A DNA stretch of 64,000 nt from Iris pallida (GCA_029216955.1 JANAVB010016200.1:911675-975674); one strand, 5' to 3'. Positions 38,236-49,632 are shown, numbered from the stretch's first letter. Notes: generated from the letters alone by a model not told the origin. Numbers and translations: made by a program.

Positions 38236-38544
38236 CCACATTCGATATTCTAGAGCGAGTAGGAGATGTGTCCTATCGTCTCGCTCTTCCGCCGTCGTTA
38301 CGTGAGGTGCATGATGTCTTCCATGTATCCTAATTACGACGGTATATCCCAAATTTGAGTCATGTCCTTGATCATTCGAAATTGGTTGTTGGTACCAACC
38401 TTTCGTATGCGGAGAGACTCGTATCCATATTGTACCGAAGAGAGAAGATACTCAAGAACAAGACTATCAAGTTAGTCCATGTTGCTTGGGGTCATCACTC
38501 CTTGGGTGAGTCAACGTGGGAGCGTGAGGATGATATCCGCTCAG
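38236..38544 (+). pseudogene. Integrase C-terminus of element E, resumed after F
   Basis: Continues E's integrase from FDILERVGDVSYRLALPPS to the chromodomain-like tail ESTWEREDDIRS, with a stop at about 38331. G has the same segment at 50713-51015, where it ends RYPDLFDSEV. Here the last residues are replaced at 38545 by Tat sequence, and the frame stays open across the join to 38592. About 40-odd bases of E seem lost at the F junction. Confidence 0.85.
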
Positions 38545-38599
38545 TCGACGATGATGACTTTACTAAAACTACTGAAGCAGATCCGTGGGCATAAAGGAT

Positions 38600-41500
38600 G
38601 GACACTCAATGGGAACTTCGCTTTGAGCAACGGGAACCCCTACTGAAGATCAATTAATTCAGATTGATGTTGGAGATGAAGGCTCGCCAAGACCTATCTT
38701 CATCAACAAGAGTCTCATAGAAGCGGATAAACAAGAATTTATTCAGCTTATTCGAGAATATGTTGACATCTTCGCCTGGAATTATAAGGATATGCCGGGA
38801 CTGGATCCTTAGATTGCGACCCACAGGCTCAACATCTTGCCCAATGCAAAGCTAGTCAAACAACAACAGATTTTGACCTGATATGATGGATGCCATAGAA
38901 ACTGAAGTCAAAAAACTTATCTCTTGTGGTTTTGTCATAGAAGTACAACATCCTGACTGGGTGGCCAATGTTGTCCAGTTATAAAAAATGGAGAAGGTCA
39001 GAGTCTGCATTGACTTTAGAGATCTCAACGATGCTTGTCCCAAGGTTGAGTTTTCTCTTTCGATCACTGATGTCATGATCGATAATACTTGCGGATTTGA
39101 ACGAATGACTTTTATGGATGGATTCTCAGGATATAATCAATTCAAGATGCATCTAGAAGATGTGAAACATACATCTTTTTGCACTCCTCTCGGAGTCTAC
39201 TGTTATACTGTCATGCCGTTTGGTCTTAAAAATGCTGGTATAAATTATCAGCGAGCTATGAGTACTATCTTCCGTAATCATTTGCAGAAGATAGTTGAAT
39301 GCTATGTAGATGATATTGATGTCAAAAGTCATCTAAAGGAAGACCACATCTAAGACTTGAGAACTATATTCGATCTAATGCGCCAACATCAACTCAAGAT
39401 GAATCCTACCAAGTCATTCCTAGGAGTCTCTAGTGGCAAATTTCTCGAATTCGTTATTATCTTTAGAGGTATACACGTTGACCTTGAGAAAATTAAAGCC
39501 ATTCAAGAGATGCGTCCACCACGCAACCTAAAAGAGCTACGAAGATTCTAGGGACAACTTGCATACATCAGGAGATTCATCTCAAATCTCTTTGGATACT
39601 GTAGACCATTTCACTCAACTCATGAAGAAAGGTGTTTCTTTTATATGGACTGAAGAATGCCAGCAAGCATTTGAAGACATAAAGCGGTACTTGATGAACC
39701 CTCCAGTTCTAGTGCCTTCAGTCTCAGGAATACCCTTCCTGATGTATGTTCGAGCAATAGATCATTCATTGGATGCCTTACAAGCTCAGAAGAATAAAGA
39801 AGGTCATGAGCAAGCTATATATTATCTCAACCTTACAATGATCGGAGCTGAACATCGATACAGTCCAGTAAAAAAAGAATGTCTAGCTTTGATGTTTGCT
39901 GTTCAAAAGATGAGACATTACATCACCGACCAAGCTATTCATGTTATTTTCAGAGTTAACCCCCTCTGGATTTTGATGAAGAAGCCCAGTACACTCAATT
40001 CCAGGCTTGCTACATGGGCCATATTATTAGCACAATATGATATGGTTTATGTTCCTCAAAAGTCTGTTAAGGGTCAAGCCCTTGCTGACTTTCTAACAGC
40101 TCATCCAATTTTTGAAACGTCTAAACTTTATAATGAGATTCCGGACGAAACTTTGTAATCCAACATGATTTTAGAAGAAATTTTTGCCTGGCGTCTATCC
40201 TTTGACGGTGCATCCAGAATAGGACCAAAAGGTGCCATTGTCGTTGGAGTTGGAATCATCCTCGTATCACCAGAAGAATTAGCTATTCAAAGAGCTTATT
40301 CTTTAGACGAATCATGTTCCAACAACGTGGCTGAATATAACACTCTACTCATTGGTCTCTAATTGGCTAAACAATTGGATATTGAATATCTTGAAGTATA
40401 TGAAGACTCTAAACTGATCGTCAATCAGGTTAGAGGCACGTATAAAGTTCGGCACCAGGATCTCGTCCCATATCACGAAGCAGCAGTTAGGTTGGCTACA
40501 TCGTTCAAAGGCTTCTTTATTGAACATGTACGTCGAGCATGTAATACGGAGGCTGATGCATTAGCTAATCTGGTAGTCGTATTAGCAATCCTTGTGAAAA
40601 GGCAACAAATGAGTGTCATCACTAATAGAGAGTTATTTTGCATTAAGAATAACTCAAATATTGAGTTCAGCAATTCAACTAAAATTAATGTTATTAGTGA
40701 AGATTGGAGAGCTTCTTTCATTGACTTCGTGGTACATGACATTTTACCTGAAGATTTTAAGAACGCTACAACAATCCGTAGGTGATTACTTCGATTTTAT
40801 TACAATCACACTTCTAAGATCCTTTATCGACGAACATTTGATGGTCTACTCTTACGTTGTCTTGCGGGAGATGAAGCAAAACAAATACTACGTGAAGCTC
40901 AATATGTGGTGCACATCAGCCCGGTCCTAAATTACAAGATCGTATCTAACGTATGGGCTACTATTGACCCACTATGGTATCAAATGCCATTGAATATGCA
41001 AGAAAATGTCAAGCCTGTCAAATCCATGCAGACTTTATCTATCAACCGTCGGAGTTCCTTCACCCGATTGCCACATCATGGCCCTTTAAAGCTTGGGGCA
41101 TGGATGTCATTGGTCCTATCAATCCACCGTCATCTAAAGAACATCGATTTATACTAGCTATAACTGATTACTTTTCGAAATGGACGGAAGTTATACCTTT
41201 ATCTGAAGTCAAGACTAGCAGCATCATCAACTTCATCAAACATCATGTAATATACAGATTCGGTATTCCTCGACGAATCATCCATGAAAATGGACCACAA
41301 TTCATCAGTCTTTACTCGATTTTGTGATAATAACAGAATCAATAATGATGCTTCCATGACCTACAATCCTGCAGCTAATGGTCTGGCTGCAGCATTCAAC
41401 AATACTATCATCAAGCTTCTCAAAAAATTCGTTTCCACCAGTAAGAGAAACTGGAGTAAAAAGCTTGAAGAAGGTCTATGGGCTTTATCATACTACTATA

Positions 41501-42010
41501 CGCACTCCAACCGGTTGCACACCTTTCTCCTTGGTGTATGGATGCGAAGCTGTCCTACCATTGGAAATTCAAATTTCCTCCTTAAGAATTGCAATTGCAA
41601 ATGAGCTCACAACAGAAAATAATGATCGTCTTCGACTTCAGGAGCTTGAAGCACTTGACGAAAAGTGGCTATTATCATAATAGCATATTAAATTATATCA
41701 AGCCCATATCTCAAAAACTTTTAACCGTAAAGTTAAAGTACGAGCATTCCAAAAAGGCGAATTAGTCCTTACTGTCAAACGTCCTATGACTATGACACAT
41801 ATGAGCAAAGGCAAATTCGAAGCGAAATGGGAAGGTCCCTATATTGTAAGCAAGGTTTTCTTAAACAAAACTTATCAACTAACCAGGATGGACGGCCGAG
41901 TTGCTATGATGCCTATCAACGAAGAAAATATAAGATATTCTTTGAATGTTATACATACTAAAATAATATTGAGTTATTGTCTTTTGTTCACCCTTTTGAT
42001 AAACTATTAA
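38600..42010 (+). pseudogene. Broken pol of T1: RT, two RNase H domains, integrase
   Basis: RT occupies about 38640-39600 with the active site YVDD (in CYVDDIDVK, near 39305). The gypsy RNase H follows at about 39600-40110 (RYSPVKKECLAL, GQALADFL). The second RNase H, about 40180-40600, keeps its four acidic positions: LSFDGAS, NNVAEYN, VYEDSKLI and NTEADALANL. Integrase (about 40880-41990) keeps the first Asp in WGMDVIG, but the second is Glu (HENGPQF instead of DNGPQF) and the third, normally Glu, is Ala (GLAAAFN). There are stops at 39351, 39549, 40156, 40360 and others, and several frame changes (about 38660, 39550, 40790, 41320). It is clearly dead. Domain order is the diagnostic Tat order. 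Confidence 0.85.
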
Positions 42011-43103
42011 AATCCCCAGCGAAGTATATCCACATCATATCACCTGATCATAAACCCAATCTTTTGGAACATGCATTTTAAAAGATATCTTATTTTTGAA
42101 TCCCAGTTGATTCGAAGATAATACATGAATTCATATTCGTATTACCTCTGAATTCTATCATCTATATCAACGATTTATTACATCCACATTACCTCTGATA
42201 AATTCGTCTTTTGAAATGACAATATTCTGAGAATTATATTCTGTCACGTCCACATTACCTTCGAATAGATATAATTAGTATTGTTATTTTCTAAGGAGAT
42301 ATGTCACATCCGGTACCTCTGAACATATTTCCTATTCTTATCTATTACTTATATCTACTATAAATATATAATAAGTAATGGAACCACAAAAACCGTATTA
42401 ATTATTTATTTCAAATGATGTTAAAAAAAGTACATCATGCAAAAGACCAAAAATCAAAAACTTCTATAGATTGCATCACCGAGGAGGATGAGTACTGAGA
42501 TCAACGATTAGTATTTTTAAATTCTCGGCTCTTTCTACTCTAGTGTCAAGTACCCTTTGCCTAGCAAGAACTCTTCCAGACTCGATCAAAAGGTTGCAGC
42601 GAATCAGCTCGGCGTTCCAGTTCTGCACTTTGGTTTGGATAAATACATTCCGTTACCTCTACAAGTCATCTAATTGACTCGTGTTTGCAAAAAACAAAAA
42701 GTTTTTCTATTACAAACTATTAAAAAGAGTACAAGAGTACAATTTGAATTCTGGAAAAGTACAACTGTAGGAATCTGATCAGAAGACGATCACTTTATCC
42801 CTTGGACTATGTGAACTTGAAGACTAGAGCCTCTGGAGAATGCAGCAGCAATTTTTGCAAGAGTTCTTGATCTATGTCTCTCAATAATGATTGGAAACTC
42901 TATTTATAGAGTTATGAAAATAACTGTTTTGGCAGTTATTCTGATGGGCACGAGGCTGCGTTGTGCCACATTGGGCTGCGCCAACCTCATGTTGTGCCAA
43001 CTTTTATTCAGTTATCAGCCGTATACTAACTGTATTTAGATGTGTGGCATCATGTGATTGAGATGCACGTGATCGTGTACAGGATAGTAGACACGTCTTG
43101 AGA
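42011..43103 (+). other. Non-coding 3' region of T1 with degenerate repeats
   Basis: No coding frame. 42130-42330 has four or five diverged copies of a phrase like CACATTACCTCTGA, 45-65 bases apart. On the minus strand a TATA-like CTATAAATAGAG (42908-42897) lies downstream of GGCGCAGCC and TGGCACAAC words, as in a promoter pointing left; whether it is used is unknown. Confidence 0.5.
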
Positions 43104-43108
43104 GATTA
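43104..43108. repeat. Target-site duplication of element G, left (GATTA)
   Basis: Exact match to 54239-54243. Confidence 0.9.
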
Positions 43109-43736
43109 TGTAATGCCTGTGGTTCGTATTACGTATCTTGGTATACGTGTACGTATTCTTGACTCATATTACGTATTTCTTTGCATGGTTATTTTGGCAT
43201 TTCCTTCTTGGTTCGGTTCAACTTGTTGCTGGTTCGGCTTGGCTTGGTTTTAGGTGGACCGAACCCCCACCTACCACCACCCTCATTTATATTTCCACCC
43301 TACTCTCTCTCTCTCTTCATTAATTCTCTTCATTTACTTCTTCGTCTCCACCATTACTTCTTCACCTACCAGGAAGAGGGAGAGAGAGAGAGAGAGCTTA
43401 GGCAAGTGCAGCTTGCTTCATAGAGGAACTCAAGATTTATTGTTTCATTTTCTTCCTTATAATATTCTAAGACTCTTTAGTGCTTAGTATTTTCAATTTT
43501 TATGGCTAAATTTGTGTAGATCTAAGTTTATAGTATTTTCGGACTTCTTGGATTTTGATCTATTTAATATTGTTATTTCCAAGTTCTGATGGTTCCATGT
43601 TGTAGAGCATTTCGTTCTGCCCCATTTTAATCCATGGAAGTTCGGATTTGGACTCTGGATGATGGAGTTATGAAGCTTTGAAGCCATGGACTTCATGGCT
43701 ATTCTTCTCGGATCAGTGGAGAAGAAGCACAGTCTC

Positions 43737-44347
43737 TTAGCCGCATGAAGTACTTGACCGCATGGATCTTCATGCGGCTAGTCCTTGAGCCGCATGGTAT
43801 CTCAGCCGCATAAGACTCCATGACTCAGCCGCATGAATTCAGTCACTTTCAGCCATATATGGCCTCGGCACAACTTCAACCGCATGAACTCCAATATCCG
43901 CAGCTGCATAGGCTTGACTGTTCCGCTGCCGCATAAGCTCCCTTGTTCCTTAGCCGCATGAGGCCCAAACACTTCTCGGCCGCATGAGCCCCTTCTTCCC
44001 CGCTGCCGTATAAATTATTCCCTTGCTCAGCCGCATGGGACCCCACTTGAGTCAGCCGCATGGGCTCGTGCCTTTCCGGCCGCATGTGCCTTGCACTTCT
44101 CAGCCGCATGGGCTCGTGCCTTTCCAGCCGCATGAGCCTTGCACTTTTTAGCCGCATGGGCTCGTGCCTTTCCAGCCGCATACGTCTTACAGTTCTCAGC
44201 CGTATGGGCTCGCGCCTTTCCAGCTGCATGCGCCTTGCACTTCTCAGCCGCATGCGCCCTGTCCTCCCCCTGCCGCATGGACTTCTGAATCCCGAGCCGC
44301 ATGAGATCCGATCTCTTGGCCGCATAAGCTCTATTCTCTCAGCCGCA
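43737..44347 (+). repeat. GCCGCATG array in the G 5' LTR
   Basis: About 27 copies of GCCGCAT or one-base variants in 610 bases. The densest part (44035-44250) alternates two 24-base units, one with GGGCTCGTGCCTTTCC and one with GCCTTGCACTTCTC. One copy, CATGCGGCTAGTCCTT (43771-43786), is inverted and resembles the E units. Frames such as the one at 43876-44325 are by-products. Confidence 0.95.
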
Positions 44348-44370
44348 TAGCCCCTTCCACAGTCTTGTAC

Positions 44371-44407
<37 letters not shown>

Positions 44408-45069
44408 ATTATTAAAATGTCTCATTTATGTCTATGTCATGTAAATTCTGGCATAATTCCTGAATACGATAGTGGCCCGCCGTGGCGCACACTTGACTAA
44501 TAAACCTGACATGATATATCATAACATGCTGTTACGACAGCTAGCCTGACATGACAAGTATGAATGACCTGGATACCATGGGCTATTGCGTTTGTACAAA
44601 TAAACCAGTATTATCTTGTATCATGTCTAGGATAGGGATCCCTGAGTACCACTGTCAGGGATACCTACAGTAATTGACTAAGACTAATAAACTAGAATAA
44701 TTCAGTAGACATGAAGAAATTCCCAGCTACAGGCAGTCCCGTTATCTGGGCGCATTAAGTAGACTTGTAGCCTACCGGCGAGTAGGACACATTTCCGGCA
44801 CACAGTCATATGGTGCACCTTTCATAAACAGACATTCGATCTGGATAACCTGGATGGTCTGCAGGGCTTGTGGCTGTTGGGATAATCTCATTGCATCTTG
44901 CTAGTAACTAGGCCTGTGATAACCCTAGTTAGTTAAAAGTATCAAGCCGTACTCTTGATTGGCCGTGATTGTTTGGATGGAGTTTATTCCAGCTTAGTCT
45001 TATCCTGATCCTGTACAAGATCGTGACATGACATGATTATTGATGCTTACCTTAACAATAACGATCGGG

Positions 45070-45470
45070 GGTCCAGTTCTGTTTAGGCGAAGGGTTACAA
45101 TCCCGGTCCTTATTTGGTTTAAGGGTTGTAACCTGGCTCCCGGAGCAGTTCTATGTCCTCTTTTCGTTTATTGTCCTATTGCTCCCATGCCATGCTTGTC
45201 ATGTTTTACCTTACTTCAATAACATGATTAATTATACTGGCTTCAACAATAAAGATCAAGGGTACAGTTCTGTTCAGGCGAAGGGTTAGAACCCCGGTCC
45301 TTGTTTGGTTTAAGGGTTATAACCTGGCTCCCAGAGCAGTTCTGTGCCCTCTCTTCCTTTATTGTCTTATTATTTTATTTTTCGTAACTGAGGCGGGTTT
45401 CTATTCAGGTGAAGGATTGCAACCCCGGTCCTTATTTGGTTTAAGGGTTGCAGTCTGGTTACTTGAATGG
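45070..45470 (+). ncRNA. Three tandem stem-loop units in the G 5' LTR
   Basis: Units centred near 45110, 45300 and 45435. The third has outer arms TTCAGGT (45404-45410) and ACTTGAA (45461-45467) and a 12-bp inner stem, GGATTGCAACCC with GGGTTGCAGTCT. The first has inner arms GGTTACAATCCC and GGGTTGTAACC. The second has one mismatch. These are transcribed LTR structures, not separate RNA genes; function unknown. Confidence 0.6.
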
Positions 45471-45482
45471 TTCCTTCGTGCT

Positions 45483-45486
<4 letters not shown>

Positions 45487-45532
<46 letters not shown>
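45487..45532. repeat. AT microsatellite, G 5' LTR
   Basis: About 46 bases of pure AT; the 3' LTR counterpart is about 68 bases. Confidence 0.95.
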
Positions 45533-45534
<2 letters not shown>

Positions 45535-46200
45535 GTTATCTCGGTTATTATCATTATCTTTTAATTATCTTAATAGTCAATGGTGATATGCTGGTTTTAG
45601 TTCCTAAGTGAAGCCTCCTTGTGGCACTTGCTCTTTCTGGGTCTGACCCAGCTGGTTTTGTATGGCCAGATATCGGAGCAGCTCCAGAGGATCTACCGAC
45701 CTTCCAGCCAGATGGTGACCACCAGGCGTAACCCTGACAATGAGTGGGTTTCTTTTTGTTCTCCCACTTTATTGTAAAATTATTCTTTTGAGGCGTTTAG
45801 CCGACGAGCACTTGTTAGCTCGGTTGCACCTTTATTTACTGTCTGCCTACGGACTGTAACATGATTGACAGATCCTAGGGTTGATTATATATGACTAAAC
45901 TCTTGCAAGTCCTGACATTATGTAACGACTAGCTTCATGATCGGCTAAATATGTAATACTTGGGACGCCTTACTATTGTATATTTGGTGGTCTTACCTCT
46001 TGTAACATTTACTTACTTGCTTGTGATTGAGACAATAGGCTTGTTCTTGACCATAGAAGACTGATGGCTTCTAGTTAAACCCTCATCTATCTAGACAGCC
46101 GTGACCGTATAGCGAGGTAGAATGCACTTCAATATACGTAGCTGGCTATGTCTGCCCCCGCTCTCCAGTATTCTGGTTCTGGGGCGTGACATGGTTTAAG

Positions 46201-46218
46201 TGGTGGCCCAAGCAGGTC
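46201..46218 (+). other. Primer-binding site of element G, tRNA-Ile type
   Basis: TGGTGGCCCAAGCAGGTC, nine nucleotides after the LTR; one mismatch (A for T) to the B and D site. Confidence 0.75.
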
Positions 46219-46236
46219 TTATAAATCAAGATATGT

Positions 46237-47700
46237 GTGGATTTACCGAATAGATGTCTCAATCAGTATTCGCCCTTGATCTCTGCTCGTATCTTCAAAT
46301 CCCTGAGAATCTTGATCGGATCACATGCTTGTATCGTTGATCTGTCCTGGTCCTTCCTTATTATTTCCTACGTCGTCTTCTTCAGCGGTATTGTTCCTGG
46401 ACCTGCCGATCAGCAAGGCGGAGCACCTCCCGTGGACCAGCCGCAACCTGGAGATCAAGTCCAGCATTCAGAAGTAGCCTCCAGAGTCGTGCCTACCGGA
46501 AGAGAACCACCAATTCAGCCCGTCCAGCCTATAGAGCCTGATAATGGGACTTTGGTGGGTCTCATCAGGTTCCTATTAGCTTCCTAGGATCGTCGCGGAG
46601 ATGCCTTGCACTGGACGGTGGCAGATGCTTTGACCAGAGGGGGTCATCAGGGTAACAACGCGGCCAACAGCTTCAAGCGCTTGAACCCTCCCTTCTTCGA
46701 CGACAGTGAAGATGCGATCGCTGCAGATGCATGGCTTCAGGACACAGAGGTGATTCTAGAAGCAGCCAGGACTCCAGAGGAGGAGAAGGTGGCCGTGGTG
46801 CACCTACAGCTATTGGATCTCGCCCGTAGCTGGTGGGCGGCACAGGCCGTTGGATTAGTGGCCCCTATTGCCTGGGCAGTATTCATGGAGAGATTCTAAA
46901 CCAAGTATTTTGATGCTGTAGCTCGGTATGATCTACATACGAGGTTCACCAATCTGAAGCAGATGGGCAGGACGGTCGATGGATATACGGCCGAGTTTTC
47001 GAGGCTTAGTCGATTTGCTCCCACCTTGGTGGCGACCGACTTTGATAGAGCCCAGCGGTTCCAGCAGGAGCTCCACTTGGAGATTTTATTGGCGGTAGAG
47101 CAGTTAGAGCATCAGACTTTTGATGCAGTATTGAGAGAAGCCCAGAGGCATGAGTATACCTCCCAGAGGATCGTAAATAGAATCGGAGGTCGGAAGCGAT
47201 CCCATAGCCAGATGAATCAGTCTTCAGCACGAGCCCCGGCAGCCAGGGCTTTGACCATTGGAGCTCCGAGGTGGGCGGCCTCAGTGACGTCGATTTAGCA
47301 TTCCATCCCGACGCGCCCACAGTAGCAGAAGCAGAAGCAGTATTCTGCAGTAGGATGTTCACACTACGGGAAGCCAGGGCATATGGTATCGGAGTGTCAC
47401 AGAGCACAGGGTTTGTGCTTGGTTTGTGGTGCCCCGAACCACAGGATTAGGAATTGCCCGAATAGGAGGAGTTCCTCTTTGTCAGTCATCTCTAGTCCTT
47501 CAGTTAGAGGACCAGCACCAGTCCAGCAGCAGCAGCAGCTGTAGTACCCATTCCCGAGGCCATTGCCGACGCAGGCCCAGGCATTCCAGCAGCAGAGACC
47601 GTAGCAGTATGCTCAGGCCCAAGCCCTGATCCAGAGCAGGCAGAGAAATTTTTAGCAGAGGGGACCCGCACCCAGAGGACATGGTCAAGTGCTGGCCTTG
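46237..47700 (+). pseudogene. gag: Gag of element G with capsid and two zinc knuckles, stop-ridden
   Basis: The frame is continuous from about 46237 (true start not resolved) but has TAG at 46585, TAA at 46897, TAG at 47296 and 47323, and TAG near 47540, 47605 and 47653. Capsid-type sequence (Retrotrans_gag family) spans about 46650-47180, with the WLQDTEVILEA and YTAEFSRLSRFAP regions. The first knuckle, CSHYGKPGHMVSEC, has lost its second Cys (now Tyr); the second, CLVCGAPNHRIRNC, is intact. A Gln-rich linker leads to protease in the same frame. Most stops are TAG at expected CAG codons. The gene would have encoded the structural protein packaging the RNA. Confidence 0.85.
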
Positions 47701-47719
47701 ACCATGGAAGAAGAAGGAT

Positions 47720-49600
47720 TAGCACCAGAAGAGGTAGTGGCAGGTACTATTCTCGTCAACACCTTTCCAGCTTCAGTATTATTTGATTCTGGTGCCTCGC
47801 ATTCATTTATGTCTGCACGATTCGCGACACGGATATGATTGGAGCCCGAGTCATTATCAGTGAGGCTCAATATACTTACTGGTAATGGACTTGTGGGAGT
47901 AGATAGGGTATTTTTCTTGTGTCGGATCGTAGTTAGCGGTAGAGAGTTTCCTGCTAGATTGATAGAGTTCCCGATGGCCGATTATGATGTGGTCTTAGGG
48001 ATGGATTGGTTGAGGGACCAGTATGCTAGAATAGACTGCCACATTGGCAGGGTTATTTTTAGCATTCCAGGCGAGCCGAAGTTTTCTTTCTCCCGAGGCG
48101 AAGTTGAACCTTCTCCTCCAGTATTGCGGATGGCGGTAGCAGCAGTACAGTTACCTCGGATAGTCGAGAAGTTCCCAGATATTTTCCCAGAAGAGCTTCC
48201 AAGGATGCCGCCAGAGCGGGAGATCGAGTTCACCATCGACTTGATTCCCGGAACAGCACCATTGTCAGAGAGAGTCTACAGGATGGCGCCGTCAGAATTA
48301 GAGATATTGTACAAGATGATTGAAGAACTTAGAACCAAGGGATTCATTCGTGCAAGTGGATCGCCTTGGGGAGCCCCGATGCATCTTGTAAAAAAGAAGG
48401 ATGGTACGTCCAGATTATGTGTAAATTATCGTACCTTGAACTCAATGTCAATCAAGAATAGAAACCCTCTCCCGAGGATAGATGACATGTTTGATCAACT
48501 CAAGGGGACAGCAGTGTTCTCGAAGATCATCTTGCGGTCAGGATACCATCAGATCAGAGTCAAAGAGCAGGACATCCCAAAGACATCTTTCAGATCTAGG
48601 TATGGGCATTGGAAGTTCCTTGTGATGCCATTTGGAGCACCCAATACGCCGGCTGTATTCATAGACCTCATGAATCGCATCTTCATACCTTATTTGGATC
48701 AGTTCGTGATTGTGTTCCTAGATGACATCCTGGTCTACAGCAAGAGTGAGGCGGAGCATGAGCAGCATCTCCGAGTTATCCTCCAGATTCTTAGAGAGCA
48801 CTAATTGTATGCCAAGTTCGGTAAATGTGATTTTTGGCTCGATCGCATTTCGTACTTGGGTCATATCATCACCCGAGGAGGAGTAGAAGTGGATCCCCAG
48901 AAGATCGTGGCTATTGAGTCGTGGCCAGTGCCCAGCACAGTTACAGAAGTTTGTAGTTTTCTTGGATTGGCCGGCTACTACTGGTGATTTGTTTCAGACT
49001 TTGCTCGAATTTTAGCACCATTGATCCAGTTGACCCACAAGCATGTGCAGTTTGCTTGGACAGCAGAGTGCTAGGATTCTTTTGAGAGGTTGAAGTGAGG
49101 CTTGATGACGGCTCCTATTCTCACGCTTCCATATGGAACCGGGGGATTCTCAGTGTATTGTGATGCTTCAGGCAGAGGTTTAGGATGTGTTCTGATGCAG
49201 CATGGGAAGGTAATAGCTTATGCGTCACGACAACTTCGTGATCATAAGAGAAATTATCCAACCCATGACTTGGAGCTGGCAGCAGTAGTATTTGCACTTA
49301 AGCTTTGGAGGCACTACTTGTATGGAGATAGGGTAGAGATTTTTACCGACCACAAGAGCCTGATGTATGTTTTCACCCAGAAGGATCTTAACATGCGTCA
49401 GAGAAGATGGCTAGAGCTGCTAGTGGATTATGATGTCAACCTGCAGTATCACCCAGGGAAGGCCAACATTGTTGCAGATGCATTGAGCAGGAGAGCTGGA
49501 GTTTATTTCCTAACAACGCAACCAGAGCTGTTAGCCGATCTTCAGAAAATGGGTATAGAAGTTGTCCTCCCTTCCAGTGTGGCATTGATGGCCAGCATGC
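47720..49600 (+). pseudogene. pol: Protease, reverse transcriptase and RNase H of element G
   Basis: Protease keeps the aspartyl motif LFDSGASHSFM (about 47787) and VLGMDWL, but a TGA falls between them at 47836. RT (about 48170-48990) has [14 protein letters not shown], the active site FLDD (48715-48726) and [13 protein letters not shown]; stops are at 48802 and 48985. RNase H (about 49140-49500) retains all acidic positions: YCDASG, DLELAA, FTDHKS and VADALSRR. Further stops lie near 49072 and at 49096, 49606. The longest uninterrupted part is 321 codons (47839-48804). It copies the element RNA into DNA in an intact relative. Catalytic residues survive even though the frame is dead, which suggests rather young decay. 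Confidence 0.9.
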
Positions 49601-49632
49601 AAGTTTAGTCCGCTATAGTCGAGAGGATCCGG

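Larger units (their letters stand above)
38545..43108 (+). mobile_element. Element T1: Tat-lineage Ty3/gypsy element, 3' part (continues at 54239)
   Basis: Begins abruptly in the linker before RT (DDDDFTKTTEADPWA, parallel to T2 near 62905-62950), then RT, RNase H, a second RNase H, integrase and 1.1 kb of non-coding sequence up to the G insertion. The second, archaeal-type RNase H downstream of the normal one marks the Tat lineage. Gag, protease and 5' LTR are missing. RT is roughly three-quarters identical in protein to T2, so T1 and T2 are different families. Confidence 0.85.
43109..46191 (+). repeat. 5' LTR of element G (3.1 kb)
   Basis: Starts TGTAATGCCTGTGG, ends GGGGCGTGACA. Contains a TATA-like ATTTATATTT (43285-43294), a GCCGCATG array (43737-44347), a TTA microsatellite (44370-44404), three stem-loop units (45070-45470), an AT microsatellite (45487-45532) and a 660-bp end segment shared with E. 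Confidence 0.92.

Noticed and set aside
43737..44347. Regular repeats suggesting a CRISPR array
   Set aside because: Plant DNA, units only 24 bases and tandem, no unique spacers, no cas genes; the array is a part of an LTR.
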